Shown here piece by piece: positions 42,419 through 50,623 of a stretch of 64,000 nt of DNA; position 1 is the first letter of the stretch, and every line of letters starts with the position of its first letter. The position numbers were made by a program, and so were the translations under genes. The notes under the pieces were generated by a model, which was given only the letters and a program-made list of their open reading frames with translations, was not told where the DNA came from and made no database searches. Source of the stretch: MH13 sp040219355 (GTDB taxonomy: Bacteria > Pseudomonadota > Alphaproteobacteria > Rhizobiales > MH13). The DNA is taken from assembly GCA_040219355.1 (NCBI GenBank), contig JAVJSN010000012.1, positions 51,847 through 115,846 of the forward strand, given 5' to 3'.

Positions 42419-42688
42419 CTAGCGGTTGCTGCGATCAAGCAGCCGCATGATGAACCAAACCGGGATCACCAACGTTGCACCAAGAATAATCCAATTACCA
42501 AATTGGCCAAGAGCATCGAAGCCAAGGTTCCAAATGCGCTGGAAAAAGTCGACAATGAACTCAACCACCGCCAGGGGCGTCAGGCCCAAGGCGGAGAGAA
42601 CCACACCGACCAACAAAGAGATCAGCAGCAGCTTTACGAACACACCAAGCGGCGATCCTCCAAGGAATCGGTTGACGGCGTTGGACAT
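42419..42688 (-). CDS. Small membrane protein (DUF6460-like)
   Basis: An 89-residue protein with two membrane helices (about 17-40 and 64-83) joined by a short amphipathic segment (VVEFIVDFFQRIWNLGFDAL). It begins MSNAVNRFLGGSPLGVFVKL. Similar short proteins lie beside purD in many Hyphomicrobiales and are sometimes mislabelled integrase; I believe the domain is DUF6460, from memory. The function is unknown. It is divergent from purD with 80 bp between, so the two may share a promoter region. Confidence 0.75.
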   Translation of the reverse strand: MSNAVNRFLGGSPLGVFVKLLLISLLVGVVLSALGLTPLAVVEFIVDFFQRIWNLGFDALGQFGNWIILGATLVIPVWFIMRLLDRSNR

Positions 42689-42768
42689 GTTTGGTCTCCC
42701 CTATGGGACGAATATGGGCGTTGCCAGCATGTGGCAAGCAAACCACCAACTTGCAAGGTGATCACAAA

Positions 42769-44025
42769 ATGCGTGTTTTGGTAATTGGCAGCGGTGGCCG
42801 AGAGCACGCATTGGTGTGGGCATTGAAACGTTCAGCCAGTTGCACCGATGTGTGGTGTGCGCCGGGCAATGGCGGCATTGACTGCTCAGTCGATCTGGAT
42901 ATCTCCGATTTCGAGGCCGTCACCGACTTCTGCGCCATCGAAGCGGTTGATTTGGTGGTGGTCGGCCCAGAAGCCCCTTTGGTGGCCGGGCTTGTCGATG
43001 ATTTGGAAGGCAGCGGTACGGCGGCGTTTGGCCCAAGCATGGCCGCTGCGCAGCTGGAAGGCTCCAAGTCGTTCACCAAAGCGCTGTGCGATGAAACCGG
43101 CATTCCAACAGCGGCCTACGCCCATTTCACCGATGAAGCCTCTGCCATGGTCTATCTGGGCACGCGCTCAGCGCCCATCGTTGTGAAGGCGGATGGCCTG
43201 GCGGCAGGCAAAGGCGTCACCGTTGCCCAATCCATGGACGAGGCGCGTGAGGCGGTAGCAGCGTGTTTTAATGGGTCGTTTGGGGATGCTGGCGCTGGCG
43301 TAGTGATCGAGGATTGTCTGGTGGGTGAGGAAGCCAGCCTTTTTGCGCTGTGCGACGGCGAGCGGGCGGTCGTCTTTGGCTCAGCGCAAGATCACAAACG
43401 CGTTGGCGAGGGCGACACGGGCCCCAATACCGGCGGGATGGGTGCTTACGCCCCTGCGCCAGTCATGAGCGAAGCCATGACAGCGCGTGCCATGGCTGAA
43501 ATTGTGCAACCAGCCATCGACGGAATGAAGGCGCGCACAACGCCATTCAAGGGTGTTCTGTTTGCTGGACTCATGATTACGGACGACGGGCCCAAGCTGA
43601 TCGAGTTCAATACCCGCTTCGGCGACCCAGAGGCACAAGTGCTGATGATGCGCTTTGATGGCGATCTGGCTGCGGTGTTGATGGCCTGTGCCAATGGGGA
43701 CATTTCAGGTGCCGAATTGCCCTGGAACGACGATCCGGTGATGAGCGTGGTGGTGGCCACGAAGGGTTATCCTGGCCGTTATGCCAAAGGTTCAAGGATT
43801 ATCCTACCCGCGCAAAGCGACCGCGATGTCATGGTGTTTCACGCCGGAACCACACGTGATGACGATGGTACCTTGCGGGCCAATGGTGGTCGGGTGCTGA
43901 GTGTGACCGCGCGTGGCAAAACATTGCAAGAGGCGCGCGACAAGGCTTATGCGGCTGTGGATGCCATCCACTGGCCGGACGGTTTCTGCCGCAACGACAT
44001 AGGTTGGCGGGCGCTTTCAAAATGA
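42769..44025 (+). CDS. purD: Phosphoribosylamine-glycine ligase (GAR synthetase)
   Basis: Second step of purine synthesis: joins glycine to phosphoribosylamine using ATP. The protein has 418 residues from the ATG at 42769, beginning with the family start MRVLVIGSGGREHALVWAL; the open frame upstream of this is spurious. ATP-grasp motifs are present: VKADGLAAGKGVTVA, the signature HKRVGEGDTGPNTGGMGAYAP and IEFNTRFGDPEAQVLMMR. Length and ending are normal. It is monofunctional and stands alone, as is usual for purD in this order. Confidence 0.97.
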   Translation: MRVLVIGSGGREHALVWALKRSASCTDVWCAPGNGGIDCSVDLDISDFEAVTDFCAIEAVDLVVVGPEAPLVAGLVDDLEGSGTAAFGPSMAAAQLEGSKSFTKALCDETGIPTAAYAHFTDEASAMVYLGTRSAPIVVKADGLAAGKGVTVAQSMDEAREAVAACFNGSFGDAGAGVVIEDCLVGEEASLFALCDGERAVVFGSAQDHKRVGEGDTGPNTGGMGAYAPAPVMSEAMTARAMAEIVQPAIDGMKARTTPFKGVLFAGLMITDDGPKLIEFNTRFGDPEAQVLMMRFDGDLAAVLMACANGDISGAELPWNDDPVMSVVVATKGYPGRYAKGSRIILPAQSDRDVMVFHAGTTRDDDGTLRANGGRVLSVTARGKTLQEARDKAYAAVDAIHWPDGFCRNDIGWRALSK

Positions 44026-44130
44026 ATGTCCTCCCGGACACCAGAGGCGATCTGGGATCGGCAACACGTCCGTCGCCGACAGATCCCGGCTCTCGCGTCG
44101 CTTGGCCGGGATGATGACCAAAATCTTCTG

Positions 44131-45501
44131 CTAGTACGCGAACTCCTTGAAGATGCGGTCCAGATCGCCGCCCCAGCTGCCGTGATAGCGCTCCAGCAGC
44201 ACATCGGCGGGGGTGCGGCCGGTTTCGACCACTTCTTCTAGCGCCGACAGAAAGATGGTTTCATCATTGCCCGATGGGTTCAGCCGCGCGCGTGCCTCCA
44301 GCCCCTTCTTGGCTAGGCCGACCATCTGGCGCGCAAGATCTTGCACGGTGCCATCACGGTAAGGAGCGTTGAGGCCGAGGGCTGGAACGGCCTCACGAAT
44401 GGAAGCACGTTCACCGGCGCTCATATCCAACACAAGCGCTTCGGCTTCTGCCAACACCGCCTCGTCGTACATCAACCCCACCCAAAGGGCAGGCAGCGCG
44501 CAAATGCGCGCCCAGGGACCGCCATCGGCGCCGCGCATCTCGATGTAACGCTTCAGACGCACATCGGGGAACAGCGTGGAAAGGTGGTTGGTCCAGTCCG
44601 ACAGGGTCGCCTTTTCACCTGGAACCGCTGGATGCGTGCCGGCCATCAGATCGCGAAAACTTGAACCAGCCACATCGTGATAGGTTTCGCCGCGCTTGAT
44701 GAAATACATCGGCACGTCCAGCGCCCACTCAACATAAGCATCGTAACCGAAATCGTCATCGAACGCCTGTGGCAGAGGGCCAGCGCGATTGTTGTCGGTA
44801 TCAAGCCAGATATGCGCCCTGGCAGATTGCATGCCATTCACCTTGCCATCGGTGAAAGGTGAGTTGGCAAACAGCGCGGTGGCGACAGGTTGCAATGCCA
44901 AACCCACGCGCATCTTTCGCACCATGTCGGCTTCATCTCTAAAGTCCAAATTCACCTGAATGGTGCAGGTGCGGTACATCATATCCAACCCGCGCGTGCC
45001 GACTTTCGGCATGTAGCGCGACATGATGGCGTAACGCGATTTGGGCATTTGCGGCGTTTCTGCCAGCGTCCACGTCGGCGAATGACCGAGACCGAGAAAC
45101 CCGATGTTCAACGGATTTGCCACCTGGCGAAGCTGGGCAAGATGGGCATGCACCTCGGAGCAGGTTTGATGCAGATTTTCTAGTGGAGCGCCCGACAGTT
45201 CAAACTGCCCGCCGGGTTCCAGACTGATGGCGCCGCCACCGGTGGGGTCGGCAAGTCCGATGATCCGGCCTTCATCCAGGATCGGCTCCCAACCGAGCAG
45301 GCCTTCCATGCCGCGCAGCAATTGCTCAATGCCGCCTGCACCTTCGTAAGGGACCGGTCGATGGGAATTGAGGGTAAAAGGAAATTTTTCGTGCTCAGTG
45401 CCGATGCGGAAGGCGGACGAAGGTTTTTCGCCACCTGCCAGATACGCCACGAGCGCATCGCGACCGCCAAGCGGTGTCGCGTCGTCGCTATCTCGTGCCA
45501 A
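44131..45501 (-). CDS. gshA: Glutamate-cysteine ligase, plant/proteobacterial type
   Basis: First and rate-limiting step of glutathione synthesis, 456 residues. It belongs to the plant-like class found in Alphaproteobacteria: the N-terminal block FRIGTEHEKFPF, the substrate region TGGGAISLEPGGQFELSGAP and TCTIQVNLDFRDEADM are typical, and the C-terminus ends LERYHGSWGGDLDRIFKEF. The start is a TTG at 45501, and the protein start MARDSDDATPLGGRDALVAY matches where relatives begin. A gap of 42 bp separates it from pyrD upstream on the same strand, so it may be part of the DUF952-pyrD transcript. Confidence 0.96.
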   Translation of the reverse strand: MARDSDDATPLGGRDALVAYLAGGEKPSSAFRIGTEHEKFPFTLNSHRPVPYEGAGGIEQLLRGMEGLLGWEPILDEGRIIGLADPTGGGAISLEPGGQFELSGAPLENLHQTCSEVHAHLAQLRQVANPLNIGFLGLGHSPTWTLAETPQMPKSRYAIMSRYMPKVGTRGLDMMYRTCTIQVNLDFRDEADMVRKMRVGLALQPVATALFANSPFTDGKVNGMQSARAHIWLDTDNNRAGPLPQAFDDDFGYDAYVEWALDVPMYFIKRGETYHDVAGSSFRDLMAGTHPAVPGEKATLSDWTNHLSTLFPDVRLKRYIEMRGADGGPWARICALPALWVGLMYDEAVLAEAEALVLDMSAGERASIREAVPALGLNAPYRDGTVQDLARQMVGLAKKGLEARARLNPSGNDETIFLSALEEVVETGRTPADVLLERYHGSWGGDLDRIFKEFAY

Positions 45502-45543
45502 TTTAAAAAAGCCTTTTGGGCTGTGTCTATCGTTGAACGACGA

Positions 45544-46599
45544 TTAAGCCGGTTCGCGTGTCCTGTCGAGTGGCTGCTTAGAAAGGCCCGCCAAGATGTT
45601 GCCGATAACGCCCGGCCCCTTGAACACGTAGCCCGTGTAGAGCTGCACCAGATCAGCGCCTGCATCCAGCTTGGCTTGCGCCGTTGCAGCACTATCCACG
45701 CCGCCCACACCGATCAGCGCCTTGGTATCGCCAAGCGCTGCCTTTACCTTGGCGAGCATAGTTGTTGAGGGCTCAAAAAGTGGTTTGCCGGAAAGGCCGC
45801 CGGTTTCGCTTTTGTTGCTGGAGCGCAGGCTAGCCGGGCGCGCATTGGTGGTGTTGGAGACGATAACCCCCTCAATCGGGCTTGCCTCAATTACCTCTAA
45901 CGTGTCGGCAAGGCTTTCTTCATCCAGATCGGGAGCGATTTTCACAAACACAGGGCAGGCCTGCCCAGCGGCCAGTGTGGCCTCCCGTGCGTTTAGGGCC
46001 TCACTAAGTAAACGGGTGAGCGCCTCCTTGCCCTGAAGGTCGCGGAGACCGGGCGTGTTGGGTGAGGAGATGTTGACCGTGATATAGTCGCCAAGGCCAG
46101 CAAAGCGGCGCAGCCCGGTAACATAATCGGCGATGCGATCATCGCTATCCTTGTTGGCGCCGATGTTGACGCCAAGCACCCCCGCGCGACGCCCTTTGGG
46201 CGGCATGGCTTCAAGCCTGCGGGCCATGGCGTCGTGACCTTCATTGTTGAAGCCGAGCCTGTTGATCATGGCCTCATCATCGACCAACCGAAAGACACGT
46301 GGCTTAGGATTGCCCGCTTGCGGGCGCGGTGTTGTGGTGCCCACCTCGGTGAAACCAAAACCTTGGTGGAGGATTTGCAGCGGAACTTCACCGTTTTTGT
46401 CGAACCCAGCAGCGATACCGATGGGGTTTTTGAAATGAAGACCGGCCACAGTCGTGGCGAGATGGGGTCGCGGCTTGATGGCCTTGGCAGAGGGCCGAAC
46501 AAGCCCGGCCCGCAAGCCCTTAAGAGCCAAGTTGTGGGCTTCTTCCGGTGGGCGGGTGAACACCAAGTGACGCGCCAGTGGCCAAGGATCAAAGCTCAT
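45544..46599 (-). CDS. pyrD: Dihydroorotate dehydrogenase (quinone), class 2
   Basis: Oxidises dihydroorotate to orotate in pyrimidine synthesis and passes electrons to the quinone pool at the inner membrane. It has 351 residues from the ATG at 46599. The N-terminal amphipathic segment MSFDPWPLARHLVFTRPPEE is the class 2 membrane contact; the FMN barrel shows NPIGIAAGFDKNGE, NISSPNTPGLRDLQ (catalytic Ser as in class 2), VKIAPDL and IGVGGVDS. It follows the DUF952 gene with a 10 bp gap, a pairing common in Hyphomicrobiales. Confidence 0.97.
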   Translation of the reverse strand: MSFDPWPLARHLVFTRPPEEAHNLALKGLRAGLVRPSAKAIKPRPHLATTVAGLHFKNPIGIAAGFDKNGEVPLQILHQGFGFTEVGTTTPRPQAGNPKPRVFRLVDDEAMINRLGFNNEGHDAMARRLEAMPPKGRRAGVLGVNIGANKDSDDRIADYVTGLRRFAGLGDYITVNISSPNTPGLRDLQGKEALTRLLSEALNAREATLAAGQACPVFVKIAPDLDEESLADTLEVIEASPIEGVIVSNTTNARPASLRSSNKSETGGLSGKPLFEPSTTMLAKVKAALGDTKALIGVGGVDSAATAQAKLDAGADLVQLYTGYVFKGPGVIGNILAGLSKQPLDRTREPA

Positions 46600-46609
46600 G
46601 CGCCAGCCC

Positions 46610-46960
46610 TCATGTCTCAATCTGCCACTCGGTAAACCCGGAAAGATCATGCGGATCGGGGATCGACCGCGCGCCAATGGCCAGTTTGGGATCGAGCTTG
46701 CCGTAATGGTGAGGGAACAGTGCACCAGCGCGTGAAACCTCCCAGTGCAGGTCTGATCCGAGCGCATCTGCATCAAAAGCGATCAGCAGAAGGCCTGTGC
46801 GATCTGAGAAATGCTTTTCCAGCGTGCCCGCCACCTGGTCGGCTGCGGAGAGATGAATGAACCCGTCGGCATGATCCACAGGTGCTCCGGTGTAGACGCC
46901 TGCGGCCTGAGCAGCCTGCCAAACCTCACCGGACTCGATCTTGAAAACCAGCGTTGTCAC
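46610..46960 (-). CDS. DUF952 family protein
   Basis: A 116-residue protein of a widespread family without known activity. Its blocks are WQAAQAAGVYTGAPVDHADGFIHLS and the central HFSDRTGLLLIAFD, with the His of FIHLS conserved in the family; the fold is thought to resemble a small ADP-ribosyltransferase-like or ASCH-like unit, from memory. The GTG at 46960 has a good AGGAG 8 nt upstream and is preferred to the GTG at 46990. It is the first gene of a minus-strand operon with pyrD and perhaps gshA. Confidence 0.9.
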   Translation of the reverse strand: MTTLVFKIESGEVWQAAQAAGVYTGAPVDHADGFIHLSAADQVAGTLEKHFSDRTGLLLIAFDADALGSDLHWEVSRAGALFPHHYGKLDPKLAIGARSIPDPHDLSGFTEWQIET

Positions 46961-47144
46961 GCGTGCCGCTCCTGATGTGTTGCTGGCCACCGGTTAGGCG
47001 CCGCGCTTTGACAGGTCAATGCCGCAAAAAGGCAAGGCGCGCGCAAACCACGCAGTGTCAGTGATGCAGAAATGCATGTGCGCCACAGAAAATGGAACGT
47101 TTCAAGAACAAGCAGGTGCACGATACAGCGATATCCCGCTAAGG

Positions 47145-47165
47145 TTGTATTTCTAAACCATACAA
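47145..47165. promoter_or_regulatory. Inverted repeat upstream of the S24 repressor gene, candidate operator
   Basis: TTGTAT (47145-47150) and ATACAA (47160-47165) form a perfect 6 bp inverted repeat with a 9 nt spacer, 78 bp before the repressor ATG. LexA/CI-like repressors bind such spaced palindromes, so it may be the autoregulatory site. ATACAA/TACAAT could also form part of a -10 box. Confidence 0.5.
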
Positions 47166-47243
47166 TTTTACGGACGTGGACAGGAACACATGCCTGACAT
47201 ACGAAAAAATAGGTCTTCATTCCTATTCAAGGACCCTATCACC

Positions 47244-47894
47244 ATGTCGCATACGCAGATTTGGTCGGCCATCGACGCCCTGGCAACCCGCCATGCGCTT
47301 TCCGTCTCAGCGCTGGCACGTCAAGCAGGGCTGGATGCTACGGCGTTCAACCGTTCAAAACGCTTTGCTCAGGATGGTCGCCCGCGTTGGCCATCCACCG
47401 AGTCGCTTTTTAAAGTGCTTGATGCCACCGGGGAAAATTTTGATAGCTTTGCCAGCCTGTTTGGTGGGGCTGCGCCAGAGACCAAAGGGCGACCGTCGCG
47501 CAGGATCAGCGATGTGGTGCCGGTGATTGGTTTTGCGCAGGCCGGCGATGGCGGCTTTTTCGATGATGCCGGTTTTCCCGCTGGCCATGGTTGGGATGCG
47601 ATCTCCGTTCCCGATCTTGGCGATGACCAGTGTTACGCGTTGGAAGTGTCTGGTGATTCCATGCTGCCACTTTACCGTGATGGCGACATCATCGTGGTGT
47701 CACCGAATGAACAGATACGCCGACATGATCGGGTGGTGGTGCGCACAAAATTCGGTGAGGTTCTGGCGAAAATTCTGCAGCGCAAGACGAACAGTCATGT
47801 GGAACTGCATTCGCTCAACAACCAACATCCCGATCGCAAAGTTGCTCTCTCAGATATCGACTGGATGGCGCGTATTGTCTGGGCAAGCCAATAG
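47244..47894 (+). CDS. S24-family (LexA/CI-like) helix-turn-helix repressor
   Basis: A 216-residue self-cleaving type repressor. The N-terminal DNA-binding domain (about 5-75) includes VSALARQAGLDATAFNRSKR; the C-terminal S24 peptidase domain has a possible Ala-Gly cleavage site (GFAQAGDGG, 96-104), the nucleophile in VSGDSMLPLYRDGD (Ser139) and the general base in FGEVLAKILQR (Lys176). Such proteins respond to RecA or DNA damage, and are often found as C1-like repressors in rhizobia outside prophages. The ATG at 47244 has AAGGA upstream. No phage genes follow; the only same-strand neighbour is a nuclease-like lipoprotein 10 bp downstream. Confidence 0.92.
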   Translation: MSHTQIWSAIDALATRHALSVSALARQAGLDATAFNRSKRFAQDGRPRWPSTESLFKVLDATGENFDSFASLFGGAAPETKGRPSRRISDVVPVIGFAQAGDGGFFDDAGFPAGHGWDAISVPDLGDDQCYALEVSGDSMLPLYRDGDIIVVSPNEQIRRHDRVVVRTKFGEVLAKILQRKTNSHVELHSLNNQHPDRKVALSDIDWMARIVWASQ

Positions 47895-47904
47895 GCGCAA
47901 AACC

Positions 47905-48543
47905 GTGTCACGCTGGGCCGTGATCGGCGCCGTGTTGCTTGTGGTTGCCGCCTGCTCGCCTCAGGAGAATGCGTCTGACGGCGATGAGACGCCGCAAGGG
48001 GAAGAGGTTGGCAACACGCCGCCCGCACCGGTCCCCAACACCGAAACGCTGCCTGAGGTGCGCCAGGTGATCCCAGGCTCAGCGGTGCATGCGCCGGAAC
48101 CCGGCGCAACATTGGAGCGCTTGCCGGCACCGATTGTTGCACCACCGCCGCCTCGTCCTGTGAACCTTGGCATTGTGGTGGTCGAAGAGGCCAACCGTTT
48201 GCGTACGCGGCGCGGCATGGTGACGTTAGCAGGCACGCAAAGCGTGGCGAGCGACGCGATATGCCAGCTGGATGATGGCCGCACACCAGCCTGCGAGGTA
48301 TTGGCCCGCACCGCCATGCGCCGGTTTGTGGGTCGGCGCTCGGTCTCCTGCACATTGGGGCTTCGTGAGGATGCCGGCGAGGATCATACGGCGGTCTGCA
48401 CCGCTGGTGACAGCGATTTGTCGCTCTGGGTGGTGGCGCAGGGATGGGCATTTGCCGATGGAACAGCCAGCGCAGAACTGCGCGCGGCTGAAACCACAGC
48501 ACGCAGCGATCAGCGCGGACTTTGGGCCAGTCTTTCCAACTGA
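47905..48543 (+). CDS. Nuclease-like (SNase/thermonuclease superfamily) lipoprotein, probably inactive
   Basis: A 212-residue protein from GTG 47905. It begins with a lipoprotein signal (hydrophobic core and lipobox VVAAC), then an acidic Pro/Ala-rich linker (about 20-90), then a domain with the layout of thermonuclease-like proteins: CQLDDGRTPACEVLARTAMR, a block VSCTLGLRED, AVCTAGDSDLSLWVVAQGWA and ETTARSDQRGLW. The usual GxDAPE and YGR catalytic segments are replaced (GTQSVAS, AGEDH), so phosphodiesterase activity is doubtful. It starts 10 bp after the S24 repressor gene and is probably controlled by it. Confidence 0.75.
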   Translation: MSRWAVIGAVLLVVAACSPQENASDGDETPQGEEVGNTPPAPVPNTETLPEVRQVIPGSAVHAPEPGATLERLPAPIVAPPPPRPVNLGIVVVEEANRLRTRRGMVTLAGTQSVASDAICQLDDGRTPACEVLARTAMRRFVGRRSVSCTLGLREDAGEDHTAVCTAGDSDLSLWVVAQGWAFADGTASAELRAAETTARSDQRGLWASLSN

Positions 48544-48561
48544 TACGAGCGACAGAACACC

Positions 48562-48747
48562 CTAATTTTGGCTGTGAGCATCCGTCACCACATTCACAAG
48601 CATGATGCCAACAAGGATGATCGCAATCATCAAAAACGTTGCCACCAGGTTGGAACAAAGGTTGCCGATATAGCCACCCAGACCGGCGACGATGCCCAAT
48701 GTGCCGACAAAGGCTTGAAGTTCACGACGCTTGCGTTTGAAATTCAT
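48562..48747 (-). CDS. Small two-helix membrane protein
   Basis: A 61-residue protein, unrecognised but well supported: the ATG at 48747 has a strong AAGGAG 8 nt upstream, and the product has a basic start (MNFKRKRRELQ) followed by two hydrophobic segments (about 12-30 and 33-52). It ends in a short polar tail. It lies between the nuclease-like lipoprotein gene (convergent, 18 bp gap) and arfB (divergent, 108 bp). No function can be proposed. Confidence 0.7.
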   Translation of the reverse strand: MNFKRKRRELQAFVGTLGIVAGLGGYIGNLCSNLVATFLMIAIILVGIMLVNVVTDAHSQN

Positions 48748-48855
48748 GGACGTGTCTCCTTACGTCCATGCACCAAAAAGTGGTTCAACCACTCGGCTGA
48801 CAATCGTCAATCAACAGATATGGCAGCGCGTTGCGCGCCCTGCTAGACCACGCTT

Positions 48856-49284
48856 ATGGCGCTTCTATCCATCACCAACTCCATCGCTGTGTTTGACGAT
48901 GAACTGCATGAAAGCTTTGTGCGAGCGAGCGGTCCTGGCGGGCAGAATGTCAACAAGGTGTCGAGCGCGGTGCAGCTGCGCTTTGACGTGCGCCAGTCAC
49001 CCAATCTGCCGGAGCGGGTGCGCGAGAAAATCCTGAGCTCTGGCGATAGTCGCCTGACCAAAGATGGGGTGCTGGTGATCCTGGCCGACCGCCATCGCAC
49101 TCAAGAGATGAACCGCAAGGATGCCCGCGACCGACTTTTTGAGCTGATCCGCAAAGCAGCCCACGTGCCCAAACGGCGCATCGCGACGAAGCCGACATTG
49201 GGCTCGAAAAAACGGCGACTTGAGAGCAAGACCAAACGTGGTGCTGTGAAGAAGGTCCGAAGCGGAAAGATCAGTTTGGACTAA
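48856..49284 (+). CDS. arfB: Alternative ribosome-rescue factor ArfB (YaeJ-type peptidyl-tRNA hydrolase)
   Basis: Releases peptides from ribosomes stalled on mRNAs without a stop codon. The 142-residue protein has the release-factor catalytic loop with GGQ (28-30 in RASGPGGQNVNKV), a compact RF domain to about 105, and the basic, unstructured tail (about 105-142, rich in Lys and Arg) that enters the empty mRNA channel. Length and domain order are as expected. It is a back-up to trans-translation. A small ABA4-like membrane protein gene follows after 47 bp. Confidence 0.96.
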   Translation: MALLSITNSIAVFDDELHESFVRASGPGGQNVNKVSSAVQLRFDVRQSPNLPERVREKILSSGDSRLTKDGVLVILADRHRTQEMNRKDARDRLFELIRKAAHVPKRRIATKPTLGSKKRRLESKTKRGAVKKVRSGKISLD

Positions 49285-49331
49285 AGCTGGTCTGCGACGC
49301 CAGATCGCATCAATGAGGTGAAGAAACAAAG

Positions 49332-49844
49332 GTGATCAAAGCTGCTTTGATCTATCCTGGCAGCCAAGGCATTCACCCTCACCATCTGGACCCTCTCGTG
49401 CTCTATCAGACAGCTTTTTCTTTGCTCAACTTGGCCGTCGTCCCGGCCTGGCTGATGCTCCTTTTTGCGCCGCGTTGGCAGGTCACGCGGACGCTTGTCC
49501 ACGGCGGCTACTATCCGGTCCTTTATTGCGTGCTGTATGCCGGATTTCTGTTTGCTCACCTCTTTCTGGGCGCTGCGTCACCGAACGCCAGCTTCACATC
49601 CTTGGACGGCGTGATGGGCCTGTTCGACCATCCCAATGGCGTGCTCTTGGGATGGACACACTATTTGGCGTTCGACCTTTTCGTTGGCGCCTGGATCGGG
49701 CGCGATGCATTGCGCCGTGGCATCACGCACTGGTTGGCCGCCCCATCAATGTTGCTCACTTTCCTGCTCGGCCCCCTCGGCTTGCTGGTCTATCTGGCAG
49801 TTCGCTTTTTCCAGGGAAAAGACCGATTGAGCTTGGTTGAATAA
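49332..49844 (+). CDS. ABA4-like (DUF4281) membrane protein
   Basis: A 170-residue protein with four membrane helices. Signature blocks are PAWLMLLFAPRW, the motif GWTHYLAFDLFVGAWIGRDA and the final helix TFLLGPLGLLVYLAVRF, as in the ABA4-like family named after a plant protein needed for neoxanthin synthesis. In bacteria the role is unknown, though a carotenoid or lipid link is often assumed. The start is a GTG at 49332. It is convergent with the TauE/SafE gene 31 bp away. Confidence 0.9.
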   Translation: MIKAALIYPGSQGIHPHHLDPLVLYQTAFSLLNLAVVPAWLMLLFAPRWQVTRTLVHGGYYPVLYCVLYAGFLFAHLFLGAASPNASFTSLDGVMGLFDHPNGVLLGWTHYLAFDLFVGAWIGRDALRRGITHWLAAPSMLLTFLLGPLGLLVYLAVRFFQGKDRLSLVE

Positions 49845-49875
49845 GGGCCTGTGGCGCGCGGCGCACAGGAGCACG

Positions 49876-50616
49876 CTACTGAAACAGGACTTCGTAAAGC
49901 AGCTTAACTGAGACCAGTCCTAAGGCGATTTCAATCAGAAGAAAGAATATCTTTTCGGGCAACAAACGGCTGATCTGGGCGCCACTCCAGGCGCCCAAAA
50001 GCGCGAAAGGGGCGAGCCAAAGCGCCCGTTGAACGCTCTGCCAATCCATCTGCCCGACATAGATGTAGGCTGGTACTTTCATCCAGTTGAGGCACGCAAA
50101 AACGATGGCCGTGGTGCCCAGATAGGTCATTTTCTCCAGCTTTTGCGGCAGCACATACGCCTGGTAGGGCGGACCGCCGGAATGGGCGATGTAACTGGTG
50201 ATACCGGCGAGCGTCCCCCAGAAGAGGCCGCGTGGCACATCGGCTGGCTTGGGTTCCACCTCACGCTGAGCCAAGCGTTTGCGAATGGCGTTGAAGAGGT
50301 AGGAAAAGCCAATGAGGGCCAGCAACAACTTTACCCCGTCAGCGGGAACCGATGACACAGCGAACGTTGCGATCACCACGCCAACGCCGACAGCTGGGAT
50401 CAGAATTTTCAAGTTGCGGACGGAAAACTCCTTGCGAAAGAGATAAAGCGCGTAGCAGTCGGCGATGAGATAGAGCGGCAACAAAAGCCCTGCCGCCAAA
50501 GCTGGGTCCATCAGGAGCGACAAAAGCGGGACGGAAAGGATTGCAACAACCGGCATGCCGCCCTTGGAAAGGCCCAAGATGAAGGCCGCCAAGCCCGCGA
50601 CAATCCAAAACGTCAT
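49876..50616 (-). CDS. TauE/SafE-family membrane transporter
   Basis: A 246-residue inner-membrane protein with about eight helices, related to exporters of sulfite or organosulfonates. It starts MTFWIVAGLAAFILGLSKGG, with the GLSKGG that begins the family, and has the second-half block GITSYIAHSGGPPYQAYVLP. The ATG at 50616 lies 7 bp downstream of the trhO stop; the longer open frame runs into trhO and is not coding. The two genes form one operon. The substrate is unknown; the family suggests a sulfur-containing anion. Confidence 0.92.
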   Translation of the reverse strand: MTFWIVAGLAAFILGLSKGGMPVVAILSVPLLSLLMDPALAAGLLLPLYLIADCYALYLFRKEFSVRNLKILIPAVGVGVVIATFAVSSVPADGVKLLLALIGFSYLFNAIRKRLAQREVEPKPADVPRGLFWGTLAGITSYIAHSGGPPYQAYVLPQKLEKMTYLGTTAIVFACLNWMKVPAYIYVGQMDWQSVQRALWLAPFALLGAWSGAQISRLLPEKIFFLLIEIALGLVSVKLLYEVLFQ

Positions 50617-50623
50617 GGGTACC

